Assembly (NCBI RefSeq): GCF_030406905.1 | Contig: NZ_CP129137.1 | Location: 1 to 64,000 of the forward strand | DNA length: 64,000 nt | Reading direction: 5' to 3' | Origin: Streptomyces sp. HUAS CB01 | GTDB taxonomy: Bacteria > Actinomycetota > Actinomycetes > Streptomycetales > Streptomycetaceae | Shown here: piece by piece, positions 26,218 to 34,773 of the stretch | Layout: the number at the start of each line of letters is the position of its first letter | How positions within the stretch are numbered: the stretch's first letter is position 1 | Notes under the pieces: model-generated | The model's input: the letters and a program-made list of their open reading frames with translations, nothing else | What the model was told of the DNA's origin: nothing | Databases searched by the model: none | Translations under genes and position numbers: made by a program

Positions 26218-26478
26218 GATCGATGATCAAGGTCTCGACGTGCCACCGCCAACCATGCACGAGCTCGTTAGGACCACTGCCGGGGCCTGTACGAACAGGG
26301 ACGGGCTCCCGCCCCACTCACGCAGCTCTACGAACGGCATGCCGTGCACGCGCAGGTGGCGGACACAGGCCCCCGATGACGGATGGCCCTCGTGCATAGG
26401 AGGGAAAAATATCCGCGAAGGCGGCCGGTGAGCCCGGATAGTCTCTGTCTTCCTTGTCCACAAAGCCCGGGGGGGCGC

Positions 26479-27204
26479 ATGCTTTCAGGTACACCAAGGC
26501 GCAAGGCGACAAGCACGGTGCTGGCCGTTGGCGCCCTCGTCATGTGTGGCTGCTCTTCACAGCAGGAAGCCGGTGCCTCGGCGCACCCCTCGAAGTCGAC
26601 AGCGTCCGCCCCAGCCCATGCACGGCCGTTGACGACCATGCAACTGAAACAGCTCGCCTTCAAGGAGGGGGAGGTCCCCCAGGCCCGCGAAGGCGGGATA
26701 CCTGTCACGGAACCCGAGCCGGAGGGAACGGGACGCTCCTTCCCGCCCGTGTCCGATCCCGCCTGCCAGACCATGATTGACATAAGCAGTGGTCAAGGTG
26801 CATCGGCCCGCATCTTCCAGATCTTCAACTGGAAGCGCGACATCTGGGGCGGCGGGTCCACTCTCGCGTCCTACGAGGACGGAAAAGCCGAGGAGGCCTT
26901 CGCGAAGCTCGAGCAAGCACTCGCCACATGCCGCTCCTTCGAGGGAGAGGGCTACGGGGGGAAGTTCAAGGCGACCGTGGTGGTAGAAGGCGCGCCGCAG
27001 GTCGGCGACGAGGCCGTGAGCTTCCGAGAGATCGTCCCCATGGGCCCGGAGTACCGCGGAGACCGCAATGAGCAGTACATCGTGGTGCGCGCCGGGAACA
27101 CCATCGCGGCGTTCACTCGGCTCAACGTCGCCGGCAGCTCGTCCTTCCCGTCCGCACTGGTCAACCGGCAAGTGGATCGACTGAGCAACGCCCAGCACCA
27201 CTGA
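26479..27204 (+). CDS. Predicted lipoprotein of unknown function
   Basis: A 241-aa protein starting MLSGTPRRKATSTVLAVGAL with lipid-attachment Cys in MCGCSSQ. It is preceded by a G-run ribosome-binding site immediately before the ATG at 26479. The mature part has a Ser/Ala-rich tether, then a globular domain (DPACQTMIDISSGQGASARI, FAKLEQALATCRSFEGEGYG, VGDEAVSFREI, QYIVVRAGNTIAAFTRLNV). This layout resembles PknH-sensor-like extracellular lipoproteins of actinobacteria. Two Cys in the mature domain may pair. No operon partner; the next gene is convergent 2 bp away. Confidence 0.8.
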   Translation: MLSGTPRRKATSTVLAVGALVMCGCSSQQEAGASAHPSKSTASAPAHARPLTTMQLKQLAFKEGEVPQAREGGIPVTEPEPEGTGRSFPPVSDPACQTMIDISSGQGASARIFQIFNWKRDIWGGGSTLASYEDGKAEEAFAKLEQALATCRSFEGEGYGGKFKATVVVEGAPQVGDEAVSFREIVPMGPEYRGDRNEQYIVVRAGNTIAAFTRLNVAGSSSFPSALVNRQVDRLSNAQHH

Positions 27205-27206
27205 AC

Positions 27207-27746
27207 TCAGGCAGGAGGCAGCATGACCGGCCGACGGCTCCGCCATGTCACCGTCGGCCGGTCGTATGTCCGCCGGTCAGTCCGACCAGATGCCGGCTGA
27301 CCCGGTAGCCGCTCGCTACGATTTGCACCGACTTCGCCGCCATCCGGCCTCGATCCGACCGGCGAGAAGCCGGTGCTCTTGTGCTCGCACAGGATGGGAC
27401 CGGGCGGGCAGTTGGGATTATTGTTGAGCTTGTACCACGCCTCCTCCCAATCTCCGTCGGGGGTGTTGCGCTCGATCTCGGCTGCCCAGGTGAGGGAGCT
27501 GTCGATGCCGCGATGCTCACGGAGCCACCGGTTGAAGTCGTCTTCGGGCCAGAAGGCCCAGGGTTCGTCGATGCTGTGCACGGCGAGTGCTACCCGGTAG
27601 CCGATGAGCCTGGACTGCAGGTGCTGGAGTGAGCCGCCGGGCAGCCACATGCCGGGCCGGAGACGGATCTGGTCCAGGAAGTCGTACACGTCCGTGCAGC
27701 CCTGCCAGCGCTTGGCCGTGAGGGCCGGGAGATCTTCGGTCGACAT
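27207..27746 (-). CDS. Hypothetical protein with a possibly altered C-terminus
   Basis: A 179-aa protein. Residues 1-105 look like a conserved actinobacterial family: LTAKRWQGCTDVYDFLDQIR, RPGMWLPGGSLQHLQSRLIG, YRVALAVHSIDEPWAFWPED, SSLTWAAEIERNT. After about residue 125 the composition becomes Arg/Ser/Pro-rich (RSERLPGQPASGRTDRRTYD), typical of reading a wrong frame, so the true end may be lost by a frameshift near 27360. No catalytic motif or membrane segment. Function not recognised. Confidence 0.65.
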   Translation of the reverse strand: MSTEDLPALTAKRWQGCTDVYDFLDQIRLRPGMWLPGGSLQHLQSRLIGYRVALAVHSIDEPWAFWPEDDFNRWLREHRGIDSSLTWAAEIERNTPDGDWEEAWYKLNNNPNCPPGPILCEHKSTGFSPVGSRPDGGEVGANRSERLPGQPASGRTDRRTYDRPTVTWRSRRPVMLPPA

Positions 27747-27951
27747 GTTCCGACCCTACGGTGCGAACGGGTGCTGTCGTCGGCCGGAGGGGTGCGAGCG
27801 CAAGGCGATCACATGCGGTCGGTTGGGGGCATCTGCGGTCACCCTCTGCGATCTTGCTAGTGCGGGCCCTATGTTCGGCTGGGGCCTGGAGTGCCATCGG
27901 ACCCTGGGTCGGCAAGTGAAGGTGGGGCCGGTATGACGCCACTGTTCGAGC

Positions 27952-28545
27952 GTCTGGATCCAAGGCGCCCTCCTCGTCGACGGCTCCCTCGCCTGCCCCG
28001 CCATGCCGGACGCACTGGCCCACGCGACCGCCGAGCTCGACGACAAAGCCGTACGCAGCATCGACGACAGCGGCGACCTCCGCCATCTGACCGCATCCCG
28101 GGAGCCGTACTTCCTCAGGCTCAAGCAGTCTGCGGACGAGCGGGGCGCGATCAGGCTCCAGTGCCCGGCCAGCGGGCCTTCGCCCGCCGTGTCGTGTCCC
28201 CGCTTCAACCAGGTCCACCGCGTCCCGGCACCGCGGCCGGCCTGGGTGGACCTCACCAACAAGCGAGCCACCGCCGCACACAGCGCGGCCAAACCCACCG
28301 TCCCCATCCCCAAGGCGAACGGCTGCGGCCGCTTCCCAAGGGCGAGCTGCCACGGATCTGTCAGAAGCCCACGATCACCGTCCGGCCCGGTGACCTCGGC
28401 AAGCTCGACATGTTCCGCCAGGACCGGCACTACCTCCACCCCACGTGGCAGGACGCCTACCGGCCCGAGCGGGCGAACATCGAGGGTCTCAACGGCAGGG
28501 CCAAGAGAAGAACGAGGCCGGCCGGGTCGCCACCACGTGAAGTGG
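27952..28545 (+). pseudogene. Transposase-like remnant with frameshift
   Basis: WIQGALLVDGSLACPAMPDA, ELDDKAVRSIDDSGDLRHLT, SREPYFLRLKQSADERGAIR and CPRFNQVHRVPAPRPAWVDL run in one frame; near 28330 the frame changes to RICQKPTITVRPGDLGKLDM and AYRPERANIEGLNGRAK. The latter motif resembles the C-terminal acidic box of DDE transposases. N-terminal half and extreme C-terminus are missing. Family assignment is tentative. Confidence 0.5.
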
Positions 28546-28573
28546 CGACCCAGACTCACCTTCTGAGCCCCGG

Positions 28574-29524
28574 TCAGTCGACCAGCAGCACCAGCTTGCC
28601 CGTCGTCCGGCCGGTGTCGCCCAGATCGTGCGCCTTGGCGGCATCGGCCAGCGGGAAGGTCCCCGCGATCGTCGCCTTCAGCTTCCCCGACTCCACCAGC
28701 TCCGCGACCGCCTCCATCCCGGCCCGGTCGGCTTCCACCAGCATCCGCACCGCCCGCACGCCCAGCCGCTCGGCCTCCTCGTAGAACTCCGGCGGGCCGA
28801 CCGGCAGGACCGACACCACGATCCCGCCGGGCCGCAGCACCCGCAGCGACCGCACCGACGTCTCACCGCCGAGCGTGTCCAGGACGACGTCGACGTCCCG
28901 GACGGCCTCCGTCACGTCGGTGGACCGGTAGTCGATCGTCTCGTCCACGCCGATCTCCCGCAGGAAGTCGTGCTTGCCCGCGCTCGCCGTACCGATCACG
29001 TACGCGCCGCGCGCCTTGGCGATCTGCACGGCGACGTGCCCCAGCCCGCCGGCCGCCGCATGGACCAGCACCCGCTGCCCGGGCCGCACATCGGCGTACT
29101 CCGTCAGCGCCTGCCACGCGGTCAGCGACACCAGCGGCAGCGCGCCCGCCTGGACGTGGTCGATCGAGGCCGGCTTGTGCGTCAGGGCGCGCGCCGGGAC
29201 GGTGACGTACTCGGCGTGCGAGCCGTGGCCGAACGGGTAGGGCAGCATGCCGAAGACCTCGTCGCCGGGCTTGAAGGCGGCCACGCCGATCCCGGTCTCG
29301 GCGACCTCGCCGGAGAGGTCCCAGCCCAGGACGAACGGCGGCTCGCCCAGGAGACCGCCGGTGGCCCGGTGCTTCCAGTCGGTGGGGTTGACCCCGGCGG
29401 CCCGCACCCGGACCAGCACCTCGTTCGGGCGCGGCGCGGGCCGCCCGACCCGCACTTCCCTCAGAACCTCGGGACCGCCGAGGACGCCCTGGCTGATGGC
29501 TCGCATCGTGTTCGCATCGTTCAT
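28574..29524 (-). CDS. NADP-dependent quinone-oxidoreductase-like MDR protein
   Basis: A 316-aa zinc-independent medium-chain dehydrogenase. N-terminal GroES-like domain (LVRVRAAGVNPTDWKHRATG, LGWDLSGEVAETG), then a Rossmann domain with VLVHAAAGGLGHVAVQIAKA and VDVVLDTLGGETSVRSL; the end KAHDLGDTGRTTGKLVLLVD is typical. The structural-zinc cysteines are absent. The ATG at 29524 matches the usual MRAI-type start better than the longer reading. Divergent from a GlxA-type regulator 71 bp away. Probable reaction: NADPH-dependent reduction of quinones or enones; substrate unknown. Confidence 0.9.
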   Translation of the reverse strand: MNDANTMRAISQGVLGGPEVLREVRVGRPAPRPNEVLVRVRAAGVNPTDWKHRATGGLLGEPPFVLGWDLSGEVAETGIGVAAFKPGDEVFGMLPYPFGHGSHAEYVTVPARALTHKPASIDHVQAGALPLVSLTAWQALTEYADVRPGQRVLVHAAAGGLGHVAVQIAKARGAYVIGTASAGKHDFLREIGVDETIDYRSTDVTEAVRDVDVVLDTLGGETSVRSLRVLRPGGIVVSVLPVGPPEFYEEAERLGVRAVRMLVEADRAGMEAVAELVESGKLKATIAGTFPLADAAKAHDLGDTGRTTGKLVLLVD

Positions 29525-29595
29525 GGTCACCCAGCCTGCCAAGGTCCGCCCGGCCCGGAAACGGCATGATTGCCAACACTCGATAGGATCGTGCC
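29525..29595. promoter_or_regulatory. Divergent promoter region of oxidoreductase and GlxA-type regulator
   Basis: This 71-bp gap holds GGCATGATTGCC, a short dyad (about 29561-29572), and a TAGGAT hexamer (about 29584-29589) close to the regulator start, resembling a Streptomyces -10. No matching -35 at normal spacing could be identified. The dyad is a candidate operator for the adjacent AraC-type regulator. Confidence 0.45.
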
Positions 29596-30552
29596 ATGAG
29601 TGGCAAGCGGGAACCGGAGCGCGTGGCCGTCCTGGCGCTCGACGGCGTCTACCCCTTCGAGCTGGGCATCCCCAGCCGCATCCTCGGCGCCGCCGACGGC
29701 CGCTACGAGGTGCTGACCTGCACCGTCGACGGCCGGCCGGTGCGCACCAACGCCGACTTCACGATCGGCGTCGCGCACGGCCCGGAGATCCTCGACACGG
29801 CGGACACGGTGGTGGTCACCTCCATGCCGCCCGACTACATCCCGCCGCGGCTGCCCGACGAGGTCACGGCCGCCCTCGCCCGCATCCGCCCGGACGCGCG
29901 CATCGTCTCCATCTGCACCGCCGCCTTCATCCTCGCCGAGGCCGGGCTCCTCGACGGCCGCAAGGCCACCACTCACTGGCAGGCGGCCGACGAGTTCCGG
30001 TGCCGGTACCCGAAGGTCGAGCTCGACCCGGACGTCCTGTTCGTCGACGACGGCCGCATCCTCACCTCGGCCGGAGCCGCCTCCGGCGTCGACATCTGCC
30101 TGCACATCGTCCGCACCGACCACGGCAGCGACCTGGCGAACACCGTCGCCCGCCGCTGTGTTGTGCCTCCGTTCCGCGACGGAGGCCAGGCGCAGTACAT
30201 CGAGCAGCCGGTGCCCGTCAGCGGCGCCGCGAGCACCGCCGCCACCCGCGCCTGGGCCCTGGAGCGCCTCGATGAGCCCCTCACCCTCTCCGACCTCGCC
30301 GGGCACGCCCGGATGAGCCTGCGCACCTTCGCCCGCCGCTTCAACGACGAGGTGGGCCTCAGCCCCGGCCGCTGGCTGATCCAGCAGCGCCTCGCCCGCG
30401 CCCGGCACCTGCTGGAGTCCAGCGACCTGCCGGTGGACCGGATCGCCGCCGAGGTCGGCTTCGCGACCGGCGCCTCCCTGCGGCAGCACCTGCAGGCGGC
30501 GATCGGGGTGTCCCCGCAGGCGTACCGGCGGACCTTTCAGAAGGCCCGCTGA
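29596..30552 (+). CDS. GlxA-family AraC-type transcriptional regulator
   Basis: A 318-aa regulator. The N-terminal DJ-1/PfpI domain (residues ~8-180) has the nucleophile-elbow-like IVSICTAAFILAEAGLLDGR, followed by TTHWQAADEFRCRYPKVE. The C-terminal AraC domain carries two helix-turn-helices (LSDLAGHARMSLRTFARRF and PVDRIAAEVGFATGASLRQH). Divergent from the oxidoreductase, which it probably controls in response to a small molecule bound by the DJ-1-like domain. Confidence 0.92.
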   Translation: MSGKREPERVAVLALDGVYPFELGIPSRILGAADGRYEVLTCTVDGRPVRTNADFTIGVAHGPEILDTADTVVVTSMPPDYIPPRLPDEVTAALARIRPDARIVSICTAAFILAEAGLLDGRKATTHWQAADEFRCRYPKVELDPDVLFVDDGRILTSAGAASGVDICLHIVRTDHGSDLANTVARRCVVPPFRDGGQAQYIEQPVPVSGAASTAATRAWALERLDEPLTLSDLAGHARMSLRTFARRFNDEVGLSPGRWLIQQRLARARHLLESSDLPVDRIAAEVGFATGASLRQHLQAAIGVSPQAYRRTFQKAR

Positions 30553-30650
30553 CCTTGTTCACGTCCAGTGCGATCGCGAGGCCGCCCGGTCTTCCCAAGG
30601 TCCGCACAACACCGCGAACCGGTGTCCACCTTCCGAGGTGACCCTCCGTA

Positions 30651-31160
30651 ATGGTGTACGCGCAGACCGAGGTGTGCAAGGATCTCATCGCCCTGCAGCT
30701 GAAGGAGGGCGCTCCGCTGCCGTTCGAGGCGGAGGCGCTCGCGGTCGAGGGCGCGGAGAGCGAACGGCCGCGCGTGCGTATCCGCTGCGAGGGGGACGAG
30801 GGCGTACTGGAGTGCGGCTACGTGGTCGGATGCGACGGCTTCTGGGGCGTGGCCCGCAAGGCGGTGCCGGCCTCCCTCTCCCATGAGTTCGAGCGGCGTA
30901 CCCGTTCGGGTGGCTCGGCGTCCTCGCCGACGTACCGCCGTCGCACGACGACGCCCGGCACGACCGCGGATTCGCCCTGCTGTCCATGCGGTCGCCGTCC
31001 GTGTCCCGCCTCTACCTCCAGGTGCCGGACGGCACCGACGCCGGGGCATGGGACGACGACGAGATCTGGGCGGAGCTGGAGCGGCGGATCGAGACCGCCG
31101 ACGGATGGCGGCTGCGGCGCGGGCCCATCACCCAGAAGTCGGTGACGCCGATGCGGTCCT
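30651..31160 (+). pseudogene. 4-hydroxybenzoate 3-monooxygenase-like (PobA) remnant
   Basis: The middle of an aromatic hydroxylase remains: VYAQTEVCKDLIALQLKEGA and YVVGCDGFWGVARKAVPASL (FAD-contact region), then a frameshift near 30895 and HDRGFALLSMRSPSVSRLYL, QVPDGTDAGAWDDDEIWAEL and ITQKSVTPMRSFV. These fit PobA. The N-terminal GXGXXG region and the C-terminal third are gone, so it is dead. The 31161-31380 stretch that follows shows a minus-strand reading HELKKLAAIEAARGSFEAAA of unknown origin. Confidence 0.75.
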
Positions 31161-31383
31161 TCGTGTGTGCCGGTGGCGCGTTCGATCGCGGTGGCCGCTG
31201 CCTCGAACGAGCCGCGCGCCGCCTCGATCGCGGCGAGCTTTTTGAGCTCGTGCGAGTGCCGCCCGACCGGCAGATCCAGTTCGGCATCGGTCCTCCACGC
31301 TGCCGAACCGCGTGGACAGCAGCCGCTTGTACCCGCCTCGGCGGCGCGCCGCACCCTCCGCGAGGTCCCGGCCCGACAGGTGG

Positions 31384-31710
31384 ATGTTCGTTATGACCCA
31401 CCACAAGCGTCCTTCGTTCACACTCTCGGACACCACGTTCCACTTCGTCGCCGGCAATCCGGCCACGGTCCTTGAGCTGGCGCGGGAGGCGGCTCGGGGC
31501 AAGAATGTCCGACTCGGCGGCGGGGTCACCACCATCCGGCAGTTCCTGGATGCCGACCTCGTCGACACCATGCATGTGGCGGTCTCACCGGTGAAGCTCG
31601 GATCCGGACTGCGGCTCTGGGACTCCCCCGATGAGCTCCTCGACCGGTTCCACCTTGAGGTCGCGCCCAGCCCGAGCGGTGTGACGCACCACCTGTTCTG
31701 GCGAAAGTGA
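31384..31710 (+). pseudogene. C-terminal half of a dihydrofolate-reductase-like protein (RibD C-domain type)
   Basis: MFVMTHHKRPSFTLSDTTFH, LAREAARGKNVRLGGGVTTI, FLDADLVDTMHVAVSPVKLG and a final THHLFWRK match the second half of the DHFR-like proteins (RibD C-terminal family) common in Streptomyces, normally about 200-220 aa. Here 108 aa remain and the N-terminal half, including the first NADPH-binding strands, is missing. It could be translated from the ATG at 31384 but is probably inactive. Confidence 0.7.
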
Positions 31711-31814
31711 CACGAGGAGTCCGCGACGTGCCCTCTTTGGAGTGAATGCGCTGCTCCGTCCGCTCGGCGACGGCAGGGTTTGTGCGTCGATCACGGTCCT
31801 GTCGGGAGGCCGGG

Positions 31815-32250
31815 ATGGGGTTGTCGCGAACGGAGCTGTTCGCCGCGCTCCCGGCGGGACAAACTTCTCGATCCGGAGATGTCACAGCGGGCACTCGCGG
31901 AGAAGTACGACGCGTGCACCGACGGACTGTGCGGCAGGTGACCTCTGCGGTCCCGCCGCAGAGGAAGAAGCCAGCGCCCTGGACCACGGTTTCGGACCCG
32001 GCCAAGGGCTGGATCGACGCGATACTGCGGGAGGATGCGACCGCGACGCGCAAGCAGAAGTACACCGCCCGCCGGATCCATCAGCGTCTGGCGCAGGAGT
32101 ACGGCTTCTACCAGGCGTCGTACTCCACGGTCTGCAACTACTTCCTGGCCAGACGTCCGCAGGTCGAGGCGGAGGTGTTGGAGGGATGCCGGCATCTGAC
32201 CGGCATGGTTCCCCAGGTCCACCTGCCCGGCGAGGAAGCCGAGGAGGACT
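31815..32250 (+). pseudogene. IS21-family IstA fragment
   Basis: Frames shift but the text is coherent: RRDKLLDPEMSQRALAEKYD, then KPAPWTTVSDPAKGWIDAIL, KYTARRIHQRLAQEYGFYQA, YSTVCNYFLARRPQVEAEVL and MVPQVHLPGEEAEED. This is the N-terminal third of an IS21 IstA transposase. It stops at about 32250 where an ISL3 end begins. Confidence 0.65.
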
Positions 32251-32261
32251 GTAAAACGTTC

Positions 32262-32345
32262 GGGTCTCTTCCGTAGTCGGTGGTGACGGAGGGTGTGGTC
32301 AGGCCAGGAGGATGCGGTGGCGGAGGAGGGGGAAGCTCGCGCGGC
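32262..32345 (-). pseudogene. Left-end scrap of an ISL3-family element
   Basis: GGGTCTCTTCCGTAGTCGG and the following TGGTGACGGAGGGTG resemble the terminal repeat of the intact ISL3 copy at 13.6 kb (ATTCGGTGGTGACGGAGAGTG), and the next ~50 bp encode, on the minus strand, the same kind of C-terminus (RHRILLA). It is cut off at about 32345 by an IS21 fragment. A different but related member from the 13.6-kb copy. Confidence 0.65.
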
Positions 32346-32710
32346 CGTACAGGAGATCGACACCTGCAGCTTGTGCTCGTCGCGCAGCCGCTGGTGGATC
32401 GTCGAGACGGTCACCGTCCCGAGCAGGGTCTTGATGTAATCCCGGTGCTGATCGATGTCCGCCAGGTCACCTGCCTGAGCCGTCTGTCGATGAGCCCGGG
32501 GAACCACTCCTTGATCAGCTTCGACCAGTCGGCCTCGCTCATCGGCGGCCCGCCCGGGCTGATCCCGGCGGCTTCCGCCGGGGCAAATTACTTCCTGACC
32601 GTCTTGCGGTCCACCCCCAACGACGCAGCCAGCTCGCTCTTCGAGCGACCCGCGTACCAGTGGACGTAGATCTCGGTGATGTCGACCACGACGAACGTTC
32701 TCCTCGCCAT
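32346..32710 (-). pseudogene. IS21-family IstA N-terminal fragment
   Basis: Reading leftward from an ATG at 32710: MARRTFVVVDITEIYVHWYA, GRSKSELAASLGVDRKTVRK, then a frameshift region and WADIDQHRDYIKTLLGTVTV with IHQRLRDEHKL. This is the helix-turn-helix head of an IS21 IstA, cut off where the ISL3 scrap starts. Different from and opposite in strand to the IstA piece at 31.8 kb. Confidence 0.65.
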
Positions 32711-32826
32711 CCGGGCTGCCCATCGGCCATCCGAACCACGGGACGAGGAACACGAGCAGCTCCGCGACGACCAGGTCCCTCGACCCCGACCTCCGCGCCA
32801 CCCATGGCCAATTAGGAGAATTCAGG

Positions 32827-33215
32827 ATGGGGAATTACATGACACTCAAGCCGCCCAACCTGGGGAAAAACTTGATCGTCGACACCCGTCAAATCTACAA
32901 CTCCAACGGCTCACGCCAGGTGGAAGAGCTAGGGCCGTTGCGCAGGGTTGAGCTGACGGCCGACGTCAAGTCGGGCACCACCACGTTGGTCTCGGCCGGT
33001 ACATCAGTCACGGCGCGATCCCGGACGCTCTTCGAGCACGACGGCGGACGGCCCACCGATGGCACCGCCACGGTCAAGGACCAGGTCACGCGGACCACCA
33101 TCGGCGTCCAACTGCGCGAGCATCCGACCGCCCTCGGCGACACCAGCGTCACCGAGACCGTCTACGACTGGGCCAAGGGCCTTCCGATCAAGACCATCCA
33201 GGACCCGGACTGGGA
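32827..33215 (+). pseudogene. Orphan YD-repeat/Rhs-type protein fragment
   Basis: Residues LKPPNLGKNLIVDTRQIYNS, QVEELGPLRRVELTADVKSG and VTETVYDWAKGLPIKTIQDP look like an internal segment of an actinobacterial YD-repeat cell-surface or toxin protein. After IQDPD the expected text ends and the reading becomes low-quality. The ATG at 32827 (after AGGAGAATTCAGG) gives a good start by chance or was recruited. About 130 aa of a protein normally over 1000 aa. Confidence 0.55.
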
Positions 33216-33708
33216 CTTTCGAGCAGCCTTAACGGCAGCAGAGCATCTCCCGCATGTGCACCCGCGTCTCACGCGCACCACAGCCGCACACGGGCTGGAG
33301 CGGGTCCGCCCCGCCGACCAGCCGTGACGCTGGAGGCGCAGACCAGGGCGGTCAGCCGAGGGGGTCAGGGGACTGGCGGTGACCGACGACCCCGGCACCA
33401 GGCCACCGCCTCCGCGACGGAGCTGCGGCCACACCATCAACCGCAAGCCCGCAGCACCCTTGCCGCCCTGCGGGCCCGGGAGCGCGGCCACACCGCGCAT
33501 GAGGGGGAAGCGAGGACGCCGCGTGTCCGCATGCCCATGTCGAGGTGCTGCCGTCCCGCAGAGGTTTGCGTGGGCGGGAAGGGCGTCGCCGGGGACGGCG
33601 GGTAAGCGATGCGAGGCCCTTCTTCCATGCACCCGCGCCGGTCGACTCACCGGAACAGGCCCTTGTTCGAACCCTTCCGGCCACACGGACGGATAGAAGA
33701 ACGGCCAG
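33216..33708. other. Non-coding or decayed interval before the IS5 copy
   Basis: No frame over these 493 bp reads like protein for more than about 20 residues; all long readings are Pro/Arg/Gly-rich. No hairpin or promoter of note was seen. It ends at the TAA target duplication of the IS5 element. Confidence 0.5.
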
Positions 33709-33711
33709 TAA

Positions 33712-34561
33712 GAGGTCGTCTCATTTGGCCTGTTCGATAGTCTGCGGTCGTGGGGATCGTGGAGCGTCTGGTGCCGGATGAGTTGTGGGAGTTGTTCGAG
33801 CGGGTGGTGCCGCCTGCTCCGACGCGGCCGCAGGGTGGCGGCCGACGACGGTACGGGGACCGCGAGGTGCTGGCGGCGATCGTCTTCGTGGCCACGTCGG
33901 GCTGTACATGGCGGCAGTTGCCGCCATCGTTCGGCCCGTCCGGGCCGACGGCCCATCGCCGGTTCACCGAGTGGAGCAAGGCGCGGGTGTGGGCCAAGCT
34001 CCATCGCCTGGTGCTGGACGAGCTCGGCGCGCGGGGCGAGCTGGATTGGAGCCGGTGTGCGATCGACTCGGTGAACATGCGGGCCCTGAAAGGGGGGACC
34101 TGACAGGTCCGAATCCTGTCGACCGGGGCAAGAAGGGTTCGAAAGTACACTTGATCACCGAGCGGACCGGTCTGCCCCTCTCCATCGGCATCTCCGGCGC
34201 CAACCTGCACGACAGCCAGGCCCTCGAACCCCTCGTCCGAGGCATCCCGCCGATCCGCTCCCGACGCGGGCCCCGCAGGCGCCGACCGGGCAAGCTCCAT
34301 GCCGACAAGGGCTACGACTACGACCACCTGCGCCGATGGTTACGCGGACGGGGCATCACCCATCGCATCGCCCGCAAGGGCATCGAGTCGTCCACGCGGC
34401 TCGGCCGCCACCGCTGGACCGTCGAACGGACGATGGCCTGGCTCGCCGGCTGCCGCCGCCTCCACCGACGCTACGAGCGCAAGGCCGACCACTTCCTCGC
34501 CTTCACCAGCATTGCCTGCACCCTCATCTGCTATCGCAGACTCACCAAATGAGACGACGTC
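33712..34561 (+). mobile_element. IS5-family (IS427-like) element, copy 1, 850 bp
   Basis: Ends GAGGTCGTCTCATTTGG and CCAAATGAGACGACGTC are inverted repeats with one mismatch; TAA flanks both sides (33709-33711, 34562-34564). The length is exactly 850 bp, the same as the copy at 56.4 kb. Both genes are intact with the frameshift signal conserved, so it is probably active. Confidence 0.9.
33750..34552 (+). CDS. IS5-family transposase made by -1 frameshifting (copy 1)
   Basis: orfA (33750-34103, 117 aa: VPDELWELFERVVPPAPTRP, CTWRQLPPSFGPSGPTAHRR, first Asp in WSRCAIDSVNMRALKGGT) ends at TGA just after the run AAAGGGGGGACC. orfB continues in the -1 frame (VDRGKKGSKVHLITERTGLP, KLHADKGYDYDHLRRWLRGR, VERTMAWLAGCRRLHRRYER). 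Together they make a DDE transposase of about 267 aa, normal for the IS427 group. The A/G run is the expected slippery site. Confidence 0.88.
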
Positions 34562-34773
34562 TAAGGCGACCGGTCTTCCTGTGGCCTGGCCCCGCACCGG
34601 AGAGGTATCGCCCGGGGGCGACCGAGACGCACGGCACCTTCACATTTGTGCAGATGGCGGGGTGAGAGAGGGGGCAGGTTGCCAGAGGGCGACCCATGCG
34701 GGATCGTTGCCGGAGGGAAACAATTTCTTTCGAGTTGATGAGGTGAGGGATTCGCCCAGCGGGTCCTCGACAT

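Noticed and set aside
34565..34773. Cobalamin riboswitch upstream of the B12-linked operon
   Set aside because: The 209-bp leader lacks a recognisable B12 box (GCCACTG-type) and is too short for a full cobalamin aptamer plus expression platform.
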